The notes under the pieces: generated by a model
The model's database searches: none
What the model was told of the DNA's origin: nothing
Seen by the model: the letters and a program-made list of their open reading frames with translations, nothing else
Translations under genes and position numbers: made by a program
Origin: Rhizophlyctis rosea
Taxonomy: Eukaryota; Chytridiomycota; Chytridiomycetes; Rhizophlyctidales; Rhizophlyctidaceae
DNA length: 64,000 nucleotides
Direction: 5' to 3'
Assembly (NCBI GenBank): GCA_027596075.1
Contig: JADGJC010000040.1
Span: forward strand, 1 to 64,000
Shown here: positions 21,250-35,145 of the stretch, one piece after another
Numbering within the stretch: position 1 is the stretch's first letter
Layout of the letters: each line of letters starts with the position of its first letter

Positions 21250-24200
21250 TGCGGCAACTCTGCAGGAACTTTTTTTGAGCCTATTGGCGGATGCAGTTGT
21301 TGGGCTGCTGCTGCAGGTGTGTGGTGTTGTCTTGCGGAACTTCGGAGGAGGGTGGATGTGGTTCGCCCCCCTGTGAGCACGCTGTGCTGAGACCTGCTGC
21401 CGTCGTCTCTCTCACACGATGCTCTGCAGACAGACAAGGGCGGCCGGCAAAGAGTTTGGATTCATGCAAACAATGCTGTTGGGTTGCTGCTCTCCTCTCT
21501 TTGGGCCGTGGGTTTGAACAGATTGGGAGGAATGGGTTGCAATTCTGCCAGACACTCTCCTGGGTGAAGGCAGGGTCGCAAAACTCGAAGGAGACGGGGT
21601 GGCAGGCCAACCTCCACTCTGCGACGTTACCCAGGTCCTCAACACACATGAGACATGTTACACAAATGGATGGCAGATGCGTGTGCTACGACTGTGTAGC
21701 ACACACCCATAATCAAGAGTAGGAAATGGGGCTTGGAAGGGGTGAAATGGCTACGCGTTTGTGGTCATTGGGAGCCCTCTGGCTTGTTTTCTGGGTGGGG
21801 AATGGTGACACCATCCAGGCAGGATGATCCACATATGGCCAAATTGACACTAAGACCCAGTGAGAACGCCAGGAAGGAGGGGAGAAGTAAGATGATCGGT
21901 CACAAGGGGCTCGAGGCTCCAGAAGGGAAGATGGGAAGGCAATTGACATTTTGCCATCATGATGGACCTTATTAGAAGAAACTTACTAATGACGGCGGAA
22001 CCCCCTCATCAGGAGACCCATGATCGATATCAAAAGTCGCCGGTGGCGTGGAGCCTCACAATTATACAAACTCGAATATTATAAAGTAACCTGACCATTG
22101 CTTGTGCCCAGGTCATGATTGAAATGACTGTTTGATGGAGGTCATTTGGACAACCCTGCAAGGAGGGCAAAATCGCATGACTTGACGGATGCTTCTCCTT
22201 TACGGTGGTGGACGAGTTATTGAGGTCGTTGGTGTGTAAGCAGAACGACCACGTTGATCTGATTGACAGGTATCCATCCCCTCGCCCTGCCCCACACGAT
22301 GACCTTGATGACAGTCATGCCGGAAGTCCTTGTAATGGGAAGGTGAGAGTATGCCTACGCAGGCTAGGGAGTGTCGCAACGTCTCCCATCAATGACTGCG
22401 TAGTCTGCGTGTAGGGCTAGAGGGTAGACAATTGCAGCAGGTTGTCGCCTTTTCCGGTTCTGATGCCTCCAGTTTTTTAGCCTCTCTTGCTTCTCTTCGT
22501 CTCCCTACCCTCCGTCGAATCAACTTCGGAGGTCACCCCACATCCAGTTGGCAGTGTTACTATGTCGAATTTACCATTTCTTTCCAGTAGGTATCAACAT
22601 GTTGACCCACTGTTGGGTAAGAATCATGCCTCACTGCGTGACAGTGCGTGTGCAGAGGTCTCAGTCCATCGATTGGGGCATGGCATTGACGGATCCATTA
22701 CGTACTCTCATGCAAAATGCGGTACTACCTACCCATCATACGCGCCCATCATCAGCTCACTATTGTTGACGCTAACCATCAATTCCATCAACCCGCCTGT
22801 CTGTCTCATGAACTCTCATTATGCACGATGATGCAGTCATCAGTCAGTGCCCCAGGGTGCTTCTCTCTCAACGACTCCCATCACAGTTGAGACTTCCGCT
22901 TGTTTCGCGAGGAGTGTCTCCCATCCCATCACTCCCTCGAAACGCGTCCCAGATCCCGGGTGAAGACGCCAACACTCTGCCTCAGCCCCCTGCATCCTCC
23001 CAATCCTCCATCACCCAAATGAGGATCAAATTGCACTCAATCTGTTTACACATATCCAAGCCACACTCAAGTTAGCGCCACAATATGCGCGCGTGAGGTG
23101 TGGCACATTCACCATATGCAGTTTATTGCGATCCGCCGATCATCAATCCAGCATCCTGGGACGCGTCTGAGACCACTGAGACCGATCTGTCGGTTTCGAC
23201 ATTGCTGATCATCCAACACCTTTCCATCTTTCTCTTCAGCAGAGCCCGTTTTTTTGCTAATGCATTGTAGTATCAGCTGAATAACGATGTCAATGTATCA
23301 CCGCATCAGCGAGGGTATGGTATGGCCGTGTCTCCGTCATAGAGGCATCGCAATGGTTGCCTGGCGTGACTCCAGGCGGTCATTATCAATTGTCGACTCT
23401 TCAATGAAAGTGGTATTCCAAGATTAGCGAGAATGTCAAAATGTCCTGCGAATCTCAATCAAGCTTCACGACCGGCCATAGGTGCTGGACTCTACACTCT
23501 TTTTTTTCGTTTTGAAGATGGGCTGGCGGTGTTCGTCATGATTGAAGCTTTGACACCTGCTGCGTCATCACTTCCAGGAAGTTCATATTGCAGGACAACG
23601 ACCTTGACCGGTCGCATGAAAAGAAGCGTTCCGAACTGCGGTGACCATACTGACGCCTGTACTTGATCGATCTCTTGTTGTGCTGGAAAATATCACCGAT
23701 GTACTGCAAAACAACTCTTATGGAACAAGTAACGGAATTCTTAGCCCTATATGGTGTTCGCGAAAAAAGTGCGTCGCATTCCAATCTAATAAATTGACCG
23801 CCTGTGACATAGCGTTACTCCGTCGCCACTTTTTTTTTTCGTTTTCGTTTGAGGTCTCGCTAATGTATCACGGTCAATTGGTCTCAATGCATTCGAATTT
23901 CGGGATGTTACAATGAGTGCTTCAATGGCAGCTGGGACTCTGGGAGAGAGGGCAACTGTCAAATCGGAATGGACTTGAATGATGAAGGTTATAAACCAAG
24001 AAAACAGGAATTTCCATCTTCCTGTCAATACGCGTTATTACACGCTTGAGCGCACGGATTCGATATGCATAATATATCAATGCTGCAGATGGGATATTCT
24101 ACCTCCTTCACCAACCGCATGTAATCTGTTGTGTTGAGAGGCTGAAACATTCCGCAGACATAAGCTTACAAGCCACTTGGCCTGATCCTGACTTGTCTTC

Positions 24201-27200
24201 TTCCTGCACATTGCAAAAAGTGACGAGGGACCGGGCGGGCAAACCTCGTATGATCTCAAATTTCCTCATTTTAAGTGTTTCCACATCAAGGTTAATGAAG
24301 CAAAACTTCTCAAGGCTGGGTCTGGATTGACCTCAGATTTAGAAACCGGCGAGATTGGCGTCCGGCAGGTGTGCCCGCCCGGTCTTTAAGGTGGGTTTGG
24401 AGGGGGAGAGACGTCCGCTTTGGGAAGTGCAGTTACTACATCGTGCGTACCCTATCATGCGTTGGTGAGCTTGTGCCTGTTATCTGCAATCTCCGCACCA
24501 GTCAGTCGGGAATTTTTTGTGCAAGGCGTGCAGTCCGCCATGCTGTTTAAGTATAGGTGCTATTTGTGGGATGTCTCAATAGGTTCGCATGCCATCAAAA
24601 GGCGTGACAAGCATTACAACAACGTGCAGGACTCTGTCTGCAATGAATGCTGACATGCATTGGCCTGACTGTTGAGGTGCAAACGCTGACATGGCAGCGC
24701 TCGCCAATGCTCTCCACACCCTCGTCTCGACCCATGGCAATGTTTTGGTGGATGAACATAGGGGATTTACGTCGTATTCGAAGGACGGATAAGTAACAAC
24801 GACTGCAGTTGCACGTCTGGATGATGCTCGCTCGTTGACTATAAATCTGCCGAATCGCGAACACTTTGTGCACATACAGAACGTACAAAAAGTACAATAC
24901 ATAAAGGAATACGAATCCCGGATGCGTCGACCGAATAACTGCGCCGGGAGATGGCGCGCTACTGAATTCATTGTGTGTGGGCATTGAGTTACACTTTGGC
25001 GATTTGCCGTGCTCCTGTCCTCCACGAAAAAGGAGTAAGCAGCGTATAGCATTGGCTTCTCTGCTTTCTAGAGGCTGACATACTGGACAAGAGTCGGTAT
25101 GGCCACTATGCTAAATTCAGAATTTTCTTGACACTTACCATTTCATCCGTAGCTCCACGCTGCGTTGACAACATATGCCTGATCGAAGCTGATGAGCTGG
25201 GAAGTGTAGAAAGTTCAGCATTGAGCACCTTCAGTATGTCAATTCATCCCTCCAGACCAAAACGGATTTGCACAGATCATGGATGGCTGGTCAACATCAC
25301 AAGCATATATGCATGGCGTTATCATGTACATGGGCCAAATGATCCAATTGTCACAAGTCGTCACAGCACTGTTGTGCATTGGCCGGGCCGACTAGGAGGA
25401 ACAAAATCGCCATAAGTGCCACATTGAAGTTAATGGGCTTTAAAATGATGTCACCGCCGCGGGGCGATCACCGAATGTCAAAAAACTGACACTGAGCTCC
25501 GTCGCGGTACTCAGTGGAAAGCAATGACCTGACCATTGACTCCTGGTTGGCAGCCCCGATGTTGCTTATGGCATACGGCTAGAATGACACCAAAAGCAGC
25601 AAGTGTTGTCCGTCGTGCTTGCTACGCTCCAGCATGCTGCAGACAACTGATCCCGTTCGACGCTTATTCCCCTTCCATTACTCATACATCATCCAAGGCA
25701 AGCTCCCATCCGATTGCGGTTGTTTCCGCTCTCATTACAGATCGGCTCATTTGATGATGTATCCGATGTCTTGCGTTCTCTTCGCAATCTTCATTGTGTT
25801 TTGCGGCCCGGAACTTGTAAGTCGGGAGCACATTTTGAATTGCGAGGCTTTACCCAATCAACTGCACTTGTTTGTCGGATTTCTTTTGTGTTGCCTTGTA
25901 CATGTGTGCACCCCAAAAATAACGTGATGTTGCAAAAAGCGGAGAACGATTCTTGCTCGTGAAAAGTGGTGAATGAACTGGTGCAAGAAGACCGGCCATT
26001 CCGACCTTTCAATTTGTCCATTTTAAACCAAGCTCTCCTCAAATTCGCCCGCCTTGAAATTTCATGATGATTGCGACGAGTACTTACACTGCTGAGAAAG
26101 CCTACACTATCGGGACAAAGCGGCTGAGCATCCTGAGGGTGGTGCGGACCAATCCGAACCAATCTTTAGAACTGTTGGATTGTCGGTCAACAAGGGGAAG
26201 GACTACCAACAACACGACCAGAATTGAACCCAAGCCATGATCATGAGCTATATGCTTAAAACGAGACGGGTTTTGTCACATCACCCTGGACGCCATTTTG
26301 CGATCTTAGTCATGCGCAAGGTTCCTGCTTTCAGCCGGCGGGTGATGGGCCCCTCAAAAGGAAAAGGATGATGAAAACCGATGCACCATGTCGATGAAGG
26401 CGAGCCTTACATACGCCTATCATATGTAGATCTTTGCCGCAACTTTCTTCCCTTAACTGTACAATAAGGTGGAGCTCTATTCGAACTCTCACGGCACATC
26501 AGGTTGCAACCAGAATGTGAGCATTCACAGTTTCTCAATTGCAATGTTGGGTGGTAGCGGCTTCAAAATATCCGCTCATTACTCTCATCTGAGGGCCCAC
26601 CATACCCCGGGTTCACTCCTGTTCCCAGCATTGCTTCCAAATCTTACTATGGACGAAAGCTGACCAATTTGCACAAAGTGTCCATACATTGTGAGGGCTG
26701 CTACCTGCCTGACATGACGTCTCATTGGTCTAGACCAAACTCATTCAACAATTTGGACCTGGCAGCAACCCGCCCGAAGTGCTGCAGTGCTTTGTCCATA
26801 CTTTTTAGCGACTTCCAACATACATCAGGGTTCTGAATAGTTTGCGGCGACTGCGTAAGTCAATGTTATGAGTGGACATCATGTTTGGCTCCAATGACCC
26901 TACAGATTCCATAACCTTCAATGAGATCTAGTCCTTTCAAGGTGAAACAAAAAAGCGTTTGCGACAATTAGATCAGGCGAAGCTGCTCCTTAGTGCATGT
27001 CCAACCTACGACCATTATGATATGGGAGTGGTACTGGACTTCTGAGCAATGAAGAATAATGCTGGTTGCATTTGGCTTACGCATCCGTTATCATGCACAG
27101 AGATCCGCCGCCACATTCTATCAAATCACCCCTGGCTATTCAAGCCTGCTTTTCTATGCTATGTAGTATGCGTTGAACGGAGCCAGTAAGATGCAGTCAC

Positions 27201-30200
27201 TCCTTGAACTTGGAGGCATAGGAAATTAGGGGAGTGATCTGAGCCTACGTTTCTTCCGGGATGATTGATTTTTCGCTCTCTCAAATGCAAATGCAACCCA
27301 AAAAGTAATCAAGCAGACGCCGAGGAGCGGTATCTTCAAGGTCGTGAGCGGCGAGCAACAGCTCAACCGTGGAAGTGATAGGTATTTCACAGCATTATTA
27401 CCCTTATCAGGCATGGTCATTATATCCCCTCAAGCAGCCTCCTCTCCACTAGGAAAGGAAACTCACACAATCCACGGTTTGATTATCTTTACATATCAAG
27501 CAGATGTGAAAGCGGAGGGGGTAAACAGTGCATAGCCGAATGAATACGTCGTGCGGGAGCATCGAGTTCAAAGTCTAGGATCATGTAGTTCACAGCCACT
27601 GTGGTAAGATCTGAAAGCTGCGAGGTTGAACGCGCAAGCATCTGTTTGCTGCATCTCAGCAGCGCGCATCAATAATTATCGCGACAATAAGCAGTTGATA
27701 CCCTTCAATCCGTTTATGCTCCTCTTCAAAATTTCGACAACGATGGCAAGAAGTGACGCACACATGTAGCAATGCAGGATGGTCAGATGGGGTCTGCATG
27801 CAATCTCTTGTGGTTGTTCGCTTCTTCCGTGCCCATGGCTGATTGATGCCGGATACCCCGGCACAATCTCGTCCGCGTAGACAAAGAGATATGTAAAGCG
27901 ATCTCTCTGAAAGCAATAACCTAATCATGGCTATGTCCAATGTTCCATTGCAGTCATATCCCGTACATAATCCCCACTCGGTGGGTAACTTGACGCTTAG
28001 CACGCAGCATCAAAAAGAAGTCCTACCGTGGACTCCGTGGCGATCAACTCACAGCCGTCCTCAGACCCTGAAGGCTGGGGCCTGCAGCAGCGTTCAGGTA
28101 CAAGCCCAACCCCGAGCCCACTTTCAGTTCTATCCTCGTCGCCTCCTCCATCGTAACGTGAATCTCGTCATACCAAAACGCACCCCTTCTTGCCTCTAGG
28201 AAGAAGCATGCGAACGTTGACATCCAAAGACCGACCCGATGGGGCTATGGGGATGCTAGACCATTCCATCCCCAACCTTCCAACGTTGAACTGCACAAAG
28301 GTAATTGAGACTGAACAATATGTCATGTTTGAGCATCGGACGCGCAGATGTTACATCTCATCTTCGGACTGTGCTGAGGCACCCATGATCATCTTTCCTC
28401 TACACACATAAGAAAAGAACGCACAGATTCGATTACGCACCGCCGCCCCCAGTGATACGTAGATCACGAAGGGCAGGGTCATCCGGCACATTCGTCGCAA
28501 GATTGTCATCTTGTTATCAGCCCGATGCAAGCTGATGCAGACACATCACGGATCGCCGTACTGCGATTATTGGAATTGGCAATACCATGAACTTAGTGAA
28601 ACAAAGCAACAACCAGAAAAGGAATCACGCCAGTCACAATCGAATCCGTAGAAACGATGAATCAATCAATGACACCGGACGGAGAACCCCATGATGCTGC
28701 TGAGAAATTCATTGGAAGCGTTCATCAGGTACCAAAAGTGGGATCGATCGGCTGGTGTCTCTTGAAGTTAGACGAACGCAATAGAGGAATTTGTGGCCCC
28801 AATGTTAATCGCAGGGTATTGTACTTCGCGCTCGTCATGTCTGCAATCCTAGATTGTGGAAAAAGGATGATGGAAAACCGAAAACTCAGCAACAACTACC
28901 ACCAGAGGTGGCAGGCCAGTTGATCTCGTCAAACGTCTGCGCAGCTCGCGCTCTGTTATTTTCTGAAATCTATCAAACCCGGCGAATAAGCGGCTTCTTG
29001 CTAACGAAAGGGAACCATGCAGATGTCAAAAAGACTTGGCTTTCATGGACAAGACTGAACATGCGGCGAGAGATATTTTGAAGGTCCATCCGCATATCTG
29101 CAATTTTTAGGTAGAGGCGAATAATTGAATCTCAAACGACTTGCCACATCACAACAATATGAAGCATTCGTCATCTCCACAAAAAGAACCCGGAGAACGG
29201 AGCACTCATGGCAGCCTCCATTGAGACGGATCTCAGTCAGCAGCCATCATGTTGCAAACATGGCACGCATGGTGCGGGGTCTCGCAAACTGGAGTTGGAC
29301 CCGTCTGCTGCTGCACTCACACATGTGATGTAACACGTAACGCGAAATTAACCATAAAGATTAGTGTACTTCGTGCTTGCCCTGTATAAACAAACGATGC
29401 AGAGAAACACAACCAGAAATTTTTTGGGGTGAATTTCTCCACTGGTATCCACACTATAAATGAGATGTCATCGCTGTCATCGAAAGCAGACAGGGGGCGC
29501 ATCTGATATGGAACCGTATTTTCAATTTTATTTTGCAAGATTGACAAGATTCCATGGTAATGGTGGTTGCCTCCTGGTGCAAAGCTTGAGTTCTGAACCT
29601 TGAGCTTCTCTTAACTGAGTGGCTAACCTCTATCCTACTTAGCCTGCATCCCGGAACGGGTCAATTCTGGAGAATGTCCAATCGGTCAGTGTATGGTATG
29701 TAGTACATGGTCTTTTTTGCTGCTTCATGTACAGTATCTTCAGTCGACCGCTGTTCCTTCCCAGTTCTGATAAGGAGGCTTAAAAACTGCTCCCCTCAAC
29801 TCATCGTTTTGGAATCCTACGACGAAAAAGGAATTCGAACACGTCCATACGTAAGGATGTGTCACGCTCCAAGCAATTACGGTTTCAGTTCCAAGTAGGT
29901 GTGGTGCAGCAATATCGTAATGTCCGTAATCAAAGCCCGATATGTCGTGACGGCAGCTTTGCCCATGCACCAAGTCAACTTACTATGCGATAATTCGGAG
30001 CGACGGTAGTCTGTGGTCAAGAACGAGCGGACGTACCTCAACTTCAAACAGTTTGATCAGCACGACACATATTCTCGCGCTGATGATGAACGAAACATGA
30101 GGAGCATTGCCATTTGCAGCTCTATCGACCAGCACTGCCATTGGCTCTGGCAGTGGTTCTTAGTCAAAGGTAATCGCTGGTCGAGAGCTCATGGCGCTGG

Positions 30201-30597
30201 AATATGGCGTGAGTCGCGTTGCCGCCACTACAAAAACTCTCGTCTGGCTACTTAAGCTGCTCGTATTGGCCACTGCCGAAGTGGAAGGTGACAGACTCTG
30301 CGAGTTGGTTTTCGCAATACCATTTTGATATAGCCGCTGGCTCTGTCATCAGAAAGTGACGATGGTTGACTGGGCCGATGGCTTTTACGAACTTCTCGTG
30401 GTGAGCACTATACTAATAAACATTCTCTAGCAGAGACCACCATGAACTAAGATACTGAAAACGAAGTATATCGATTAGGAAGGAGATGATACAACTGATG
30501 ACTACTACAACGGACTATGGCCACTCAAGATCACCCCGCCCGGGCGGGGGGGGGGGGGGGGCGGCGGCGCGCGGGGGGGGGGGGGGGGGGGGCGGGC
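21250..30597. other. Gene-poor stretch, 9.3 kb
   Basis: The right flank of the RasGEF gene holds its promoter. Beyond it I see no ORF with a recognisable domain, no tRNA and no intact transposon. Base composition is balanced and unlike the skewed coding exons. ORFs up to 158 codons (for example 24576-25052, -) resemble nothing known and look like chance. The right end (30541-30597) is almost pure G before an assembly gap. Confidence 0.55.
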
Positions 30598-30607
30598 NNN
30601 NNNNNNN
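30598..30607. other. Assembly gap (10 N) at a poly-G/poly-C junction
   Basis: Ten Ns are preceded by long G runs with GC (30541-30597) and followed closely by a C run (about 30628-30646). The context suggests failed sequencing or a collapsed homopolymer. Confidence 0.99.
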
Positions 30608-30846
30608 CATAAGCTCACCAATTCCACCCCCCCCCCCCCCCCCCCCTTTTGAAGTTGTTCGACATCCCGTCAAATGACACACATCCCGTACATGAAGGAA
30701 TATGAAAGGCAAACACACGTCAATCTCACACAAAAAATAGCTAAAAACTCTTATTCAGCTTGTCCAGCAAGCTTAGGAACAGTACAAAAAAAACTTGTGG
30801 CCAAGTTTACAATTCACAAAGGCAGCTCTTTACCCCGCAGCCGCAA

Positions 30847-32522
30847 TCACAAACATTGAGAGTACCAGTAGTTGGAGTACTTGCACGTTGATCCGGAAAC
30901 ACAGCACGTTGGTCCAGTCTAGTGTGATTTGCTTTAGCGACAGATGGACGCGATGCAACCCTACACGTAAATATCAGAGACTTACCCAGCCTTGGCCACC
31001 ACATTGACCCCACATGGCGGCACAACTGCTTCCACCAGTGGTGGATGTGCGGGTGGTCGAACTCCCAGTGGACGTTTGAGTGGTGGTGATGGTTGTAGTA
31101 GGAGTTGGGTTCGTAGTGGAAGAAGTGGTGACCTTGATCAAAGCCATGTCATGAGTCGACAGACTGAATGAGACGCTGGTGCCGGTGCCCGTGACGCCAG
31201 TGTAGAGCTCCTTCCAGCTATATGTTCCGGTTCCAAGACCCGGCACATCCTTAAAGTTGACTGCCAGGGTGGTGGCGCCGTCGGCCGCAACGAGACCGAT
31301 CACGACGCCGTCGCTCAGTGGGCCGTACCAGTATGAGTAGAGACGGCCGGACACGGGCGCAGCGGCGTTGGACGGTCGGAAGGTGGTGGCGGCTTTGCCG
31401 AGCTTGTCTTGGTTGATCGCGATGATTTCCTGTGGTTGAAGATGCATCATGAGTATTGGGGCTCTGACCGCGCCAGTTCGCGGAGTGAGCTTACCGCGTT
31501 GGTGACGACCTTCAAGCTGGAACTCTTGATCTTGCTCAGGTCGGTACCCAAAATAAGAGGCGACTTGCACATCGCCCACAGGCCAAAGTGCGTCCTCTCC
31601 TCAGCATCGGTGAGACCTCCATTTCCAATGATCTAATTGATCTACTTCAGCATCACGCCAATTGAAAGAACCCAATCAGACATCGCTATCACTTACCAAC
31701 ATGTCCAGATCATTGAATCCACCAGGACCAGAATACTGGCTGATGGTGGCAGCCGAACTAGCGATCCTAACTACACTCGCCCAATCACCCCAATTGTCGA
31801 CACTCATCCTCCACGAGTTGGAAATGCCAGCGCCCCAAGTCCAGACATTGTCACGGCCCCATTGGCAAAGGTTATAAAGGATGTTGCGTCCGCTGGAGGC
31901 CAGCGCGTTGTGCATGGTAGTCATCCACGTCTGCGTGTTACCAATAGGACTCCCACAAGTCTGCACGCTCCCTTGATTGCACGGAGTATAACAATTATCA
32001 TACTTCCAGAAATCGACGCCCCAGCTGGCCATCGTCTGGGCGTCCTTGGTCTCGTAACCCTGAGATCCAGGGTACCCGCCGCAAGTCTTGGTGCCGGCGC
32101 AGCCGTAGAGACCGAATTTAAGGCCCATGCTATGGATCTGGTCCGCAAGACCTTTGATTCCATTCGGGAACTTGCTTGGATCGGGTACGAGGTAGCCGGA
32201 TGAGTTGCGGGACTTTAGGGACCAGCAGTCGTCGATGACGATGTATTGGTAGCCGAGGCGCTGGAGACCGAGTGATTGGAAATTCTTAGCCGTTTGGAGA
32301 GCGAAAGATGCGCTCGCAGCGGAACAACCACCGGCGTTCTAAAAAAGAACGTTAAAAGGGGTTTGCCACATGTTTCAGTCGTAAATGAGTGCATACCCAG
32401 CTGTTCCATCCCAACGCGGGTGTCAGCTCCAAACCATTGTTCAGACGTTTTTCGAGGGCCGAGCCGTGCGCCAAACTTGCAGAGGCCAGCACTGCAGTGC
32501 TTGCAATTAGATCGACTCTCAT
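30847..32522 (-). CDS. Secreted alpha-galactosidase, GH27, with C-terminal CBM1
   Basis: The enzyme hydrolyses terminal alpha-1,6-galactose from galactomannans and raffinose-type sugars outside the cell. Five exons on the minus strand (32522-32397, 32338-31697, 31632-31495, 31429-30986, 30918-30847), all in phase 0, give 473 residues. A signal peptide (MRVDLIASTAVLASASLAHG) is followed by LEKR, a Kex2-type site. GH27 features: PALGWNSWN, YIVIDDCW, FGLYGCAGTKTCGGYPGSQ, the nucleophile in WKYDNC (Asp about 156), a likely acid/base Asp about 223 after WRMSV, and a DLDML..IGNGG motif. A Thr/Ser-rich linker (about 405-436) leads to a fungal cellulose-binding CBM1 (about 438-473) with MWGQCGGQGW, TGPTCCVSGSTC and YWYSQCL. 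An intron falls inside CBM1 after GW. I chose the inner ATG since it gives a clean signal peptide. Confidence 0.95.
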
Positions 32523-32585
32523 TTCGGTGATGTTGCCTGTATGGGAGGGAAGGCAGTGACACGACGGACTTAACGGAAAGGTTGA

Positions 32586-32595
32586 CTTTAAATAG
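32586..32595 (-). promoter_or_regulatory. Candidate TATA box of the alpha-galactosidase gene
   Basis: The minus strand reads CTATTTAAAG 64-73 bp upstream of the start codon at 32522. It is TATA-like in sequence and position; inference only. Confidence 0.4.
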
Positions 32596-34915
32596 TCCTG
32601 GTTCATCATCATAACTAGCACGCATTACTTGATTCTGCCATACGGCATGAAAGCGCACATGTGGCTCCGCCTTCCCCATTAATGATACCCATGAACCCGT
32701 CCTGCATGCGATATTTCCTTTAAAAAGTTGATTGAGCCTTTTCAATTGTGGCGCCAGAACAAACAATGCGCGTACATCAGCCCTCTGCGGAGCTCCAGTG
32801 AAGGCCAAGCGGTTGAATCTAACACGCTCGAATGGTTCCAAACTTCCAATAGAGAATTATCTACTTTTTCAGAAGAGGCTTGAGCAATCCAACATCCCCC
32901 AAATCAGAAAGTCTCCCATTTTCGTCTACAGGTGTTCAAGACAGCCACCCGCTATTTCGACACTCCGCGGCATCCTCAGTGGTACACTCCCTCCGCAAGA
33001 CGTCCGACATTCGCAACTCCTTCAGCGCCACACACCATGCAAGCGTCATGCTGAACATTCCTCCCAAAATGCGGACGACCATAAGGACCATATCGGCAAA
33101 ATGGCATAGGAACTATAGGATCAAGGTGCCATAATCGGAACAGCGGACAATTGACAAAGCGGAACATAAGTCCGTATACTGTGTCAGGTGGGACAGTGAA
33201 GCCTGTTCCGATATCAATGAGTGTTCCGATTACGACACTTTGAAGCCCATCCACACAGCATCTTAGACCAGCATCAACGCTCGGCTGCACGCCGCCAAGG
33301 ACTGACACGATGTGCGAAAACTCTCAGTCTTGACTTCCATGACGGCAGAATTGAACATAACTGCCATTGACAGGTCTCATCGGTATCCAGCAATCACGCA
33401 CCACACACAAAAAAAGTGAAAGAGAATCAGGCCTGATATTTCCGGATGCGATAGAAGCACCACCACGAAAAACGGCGGGCTGTCAATCTCATCGACAGTT
33501 TACACTCTTCCATGGTATTTTGGAATCAGCCACGCCGAATGGTTAAAATCCCTGCCTCCAGGCGATGTTGAAGTCCAAAGACTGACAACGATGGGCACTA
33601 TCATCGCAGTCTCGGTTCTTAATTATAATTTTGAAAGTGCACAAACACAATGGAGATTCGAACGGTTTGTTACATCCAAGCCTCGGACGCATTTCGTTTA
33701 CATCTTATCACCCGACACATGCAAGAAAGGAGGCGCAAACTGGGGTACTTCCGTGACATGGGCATCACAAATAGCAGCAGTCATATTGCACACATGGTAT
33801 TCTTGAACCTGTTAATGAGGTTGCCACATATGCCCATGAAGGCCGATTGCTGGACTTCTAGGAGCAATGTTGATCATTCATCCGTGCATCGTGCTCTCTT
33901 TTTTGAAGAGGCGTCACATACAAATACACTGCCAAATATATGGGGGGGCAGAATCTTGTTCATTGCCATTCAGATCTTAAAGTTCTTAAATACTGTGGTC
34001 AAAGCCCGACTCTGAGTGGAAAGTCACCGTTGATCATGGACCAACCTCGACAAAATCGCTTTTTTCGGAATTCGGTAATCACAGCGATTGCCACCTCATG
34101 CAAAGCGGAAAAAGGGAACAACAACCCACCGTCTAAGCGAATCGCCTCAAGCCTGCATTTCGAATACTGCCAATTTTTAAGCATGTCCACCCCCTGGCTT
34201 CTTTGTTCCTTTTTGCGGCTACATTATAGCATCTTAGACGATTGTCACCCTTCGATCCTAGAGTCCTTAAAGGGGGGCTTTCAAACCCCTACCTCAACCC
34301 ATTGAGTTGGGAGCCCAGGGCAAGTGTGTTCTGAACACAGATGGAACTCCGTGCAGAGCTATCGGACTTTTTGCCCTGTGACGCAGTTATTGTTGCACGG
34401 CCATATCAGTATCTTGCCCCATATGGTGCCGGACATCACGCATAGGTAGTGGCGGCGCAACTTCGATTCTAGCTTGCCGCATTACAATTTCAAGCATCAG
34501 AAGTCTCCGAGCAAAGTTGGTCGGAATTGAGCGACCGCACCTTGACGGTCACTTCTATCGTTTAAACACTACTCCCGTGCTCAAAGCGCCCGTTGTCAGC
34601 TGCGATGTTGCTTGACGGTAAGAATGGATAAAAAGAGTGACAAGAGCGTGCATGCATCGCAAAGCAAAGCAAAGCCCGAGGGTGTCTTCAATGGGGAGGC
34701 TGAGAACATCAAACTGTCTCAAGTTGGGATGCCTCATGTTCCGACACCCTGCCGGGCATCTTTTGCGCCGTCGAGCATAAAGGAACGTCTCAACAATTCA
34801 AAAAAAAAAACCCGGTCGCTACCATTAATCGTGAAATCCCCTACTCCGGTTGTAATGGGACATTTACACACAATGTCAGACTCATCACACTGTTGCTTCT
34901 TCAACTTACCAATTC

Positions 34916-35145
34916 TGGCAATTTTCACCAGCTTCACCTGATCTTCATTAGACAATCGCAAGGACAAAAAGCACCCGCCATTGACTGGAAGTCCAGACCT
35001 CCACCATCTTGTGTCATAAGTATCAGAGAATGGCAATTTTCACCAGCTTCACCTGATCTTCATTAGACAATCGCAAGGACAAAAAGCACCCGCCACTGAC
35101 TGGAAGTCCAGACCTCCACCATCTTGTGTCATAAGTATCAGAGAA
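34916..35145. repeat. 115-bp tandem duplication, two copies
   Basis: 34916-35030 and 35031-35145 are head-to-tail copies starting TGGCAATTTTCACCAGC and ending GTATCAGAGAA. I saw one difference (CGCCATTGAC versus CGCCACTGAC). The near-identity means the duplication is recent. Confidence 0.95.

Noticed and set aside
24576..25052. 158-codon minus-strand ORF in the gene-poor stretch
   Set aside because: No recognisable domain, no codon bias, no splice-linked extension, and several overlapping ORFs of similar length in other frames. Most likely chance.
26200..26270. GGGTTCAATTC on the minus strand, like a T arm
   Set aside because: The T stem does not pair and no D arm or acceptor stem is found around it.
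33541..33600. tRNA-Ser/Leu-like stretch (GCCGAATGGTTAAAA) that might mark a SINE
   Set aside because: The B box is too degenerate, no acceptor stem pairs, and no second copy was seen.
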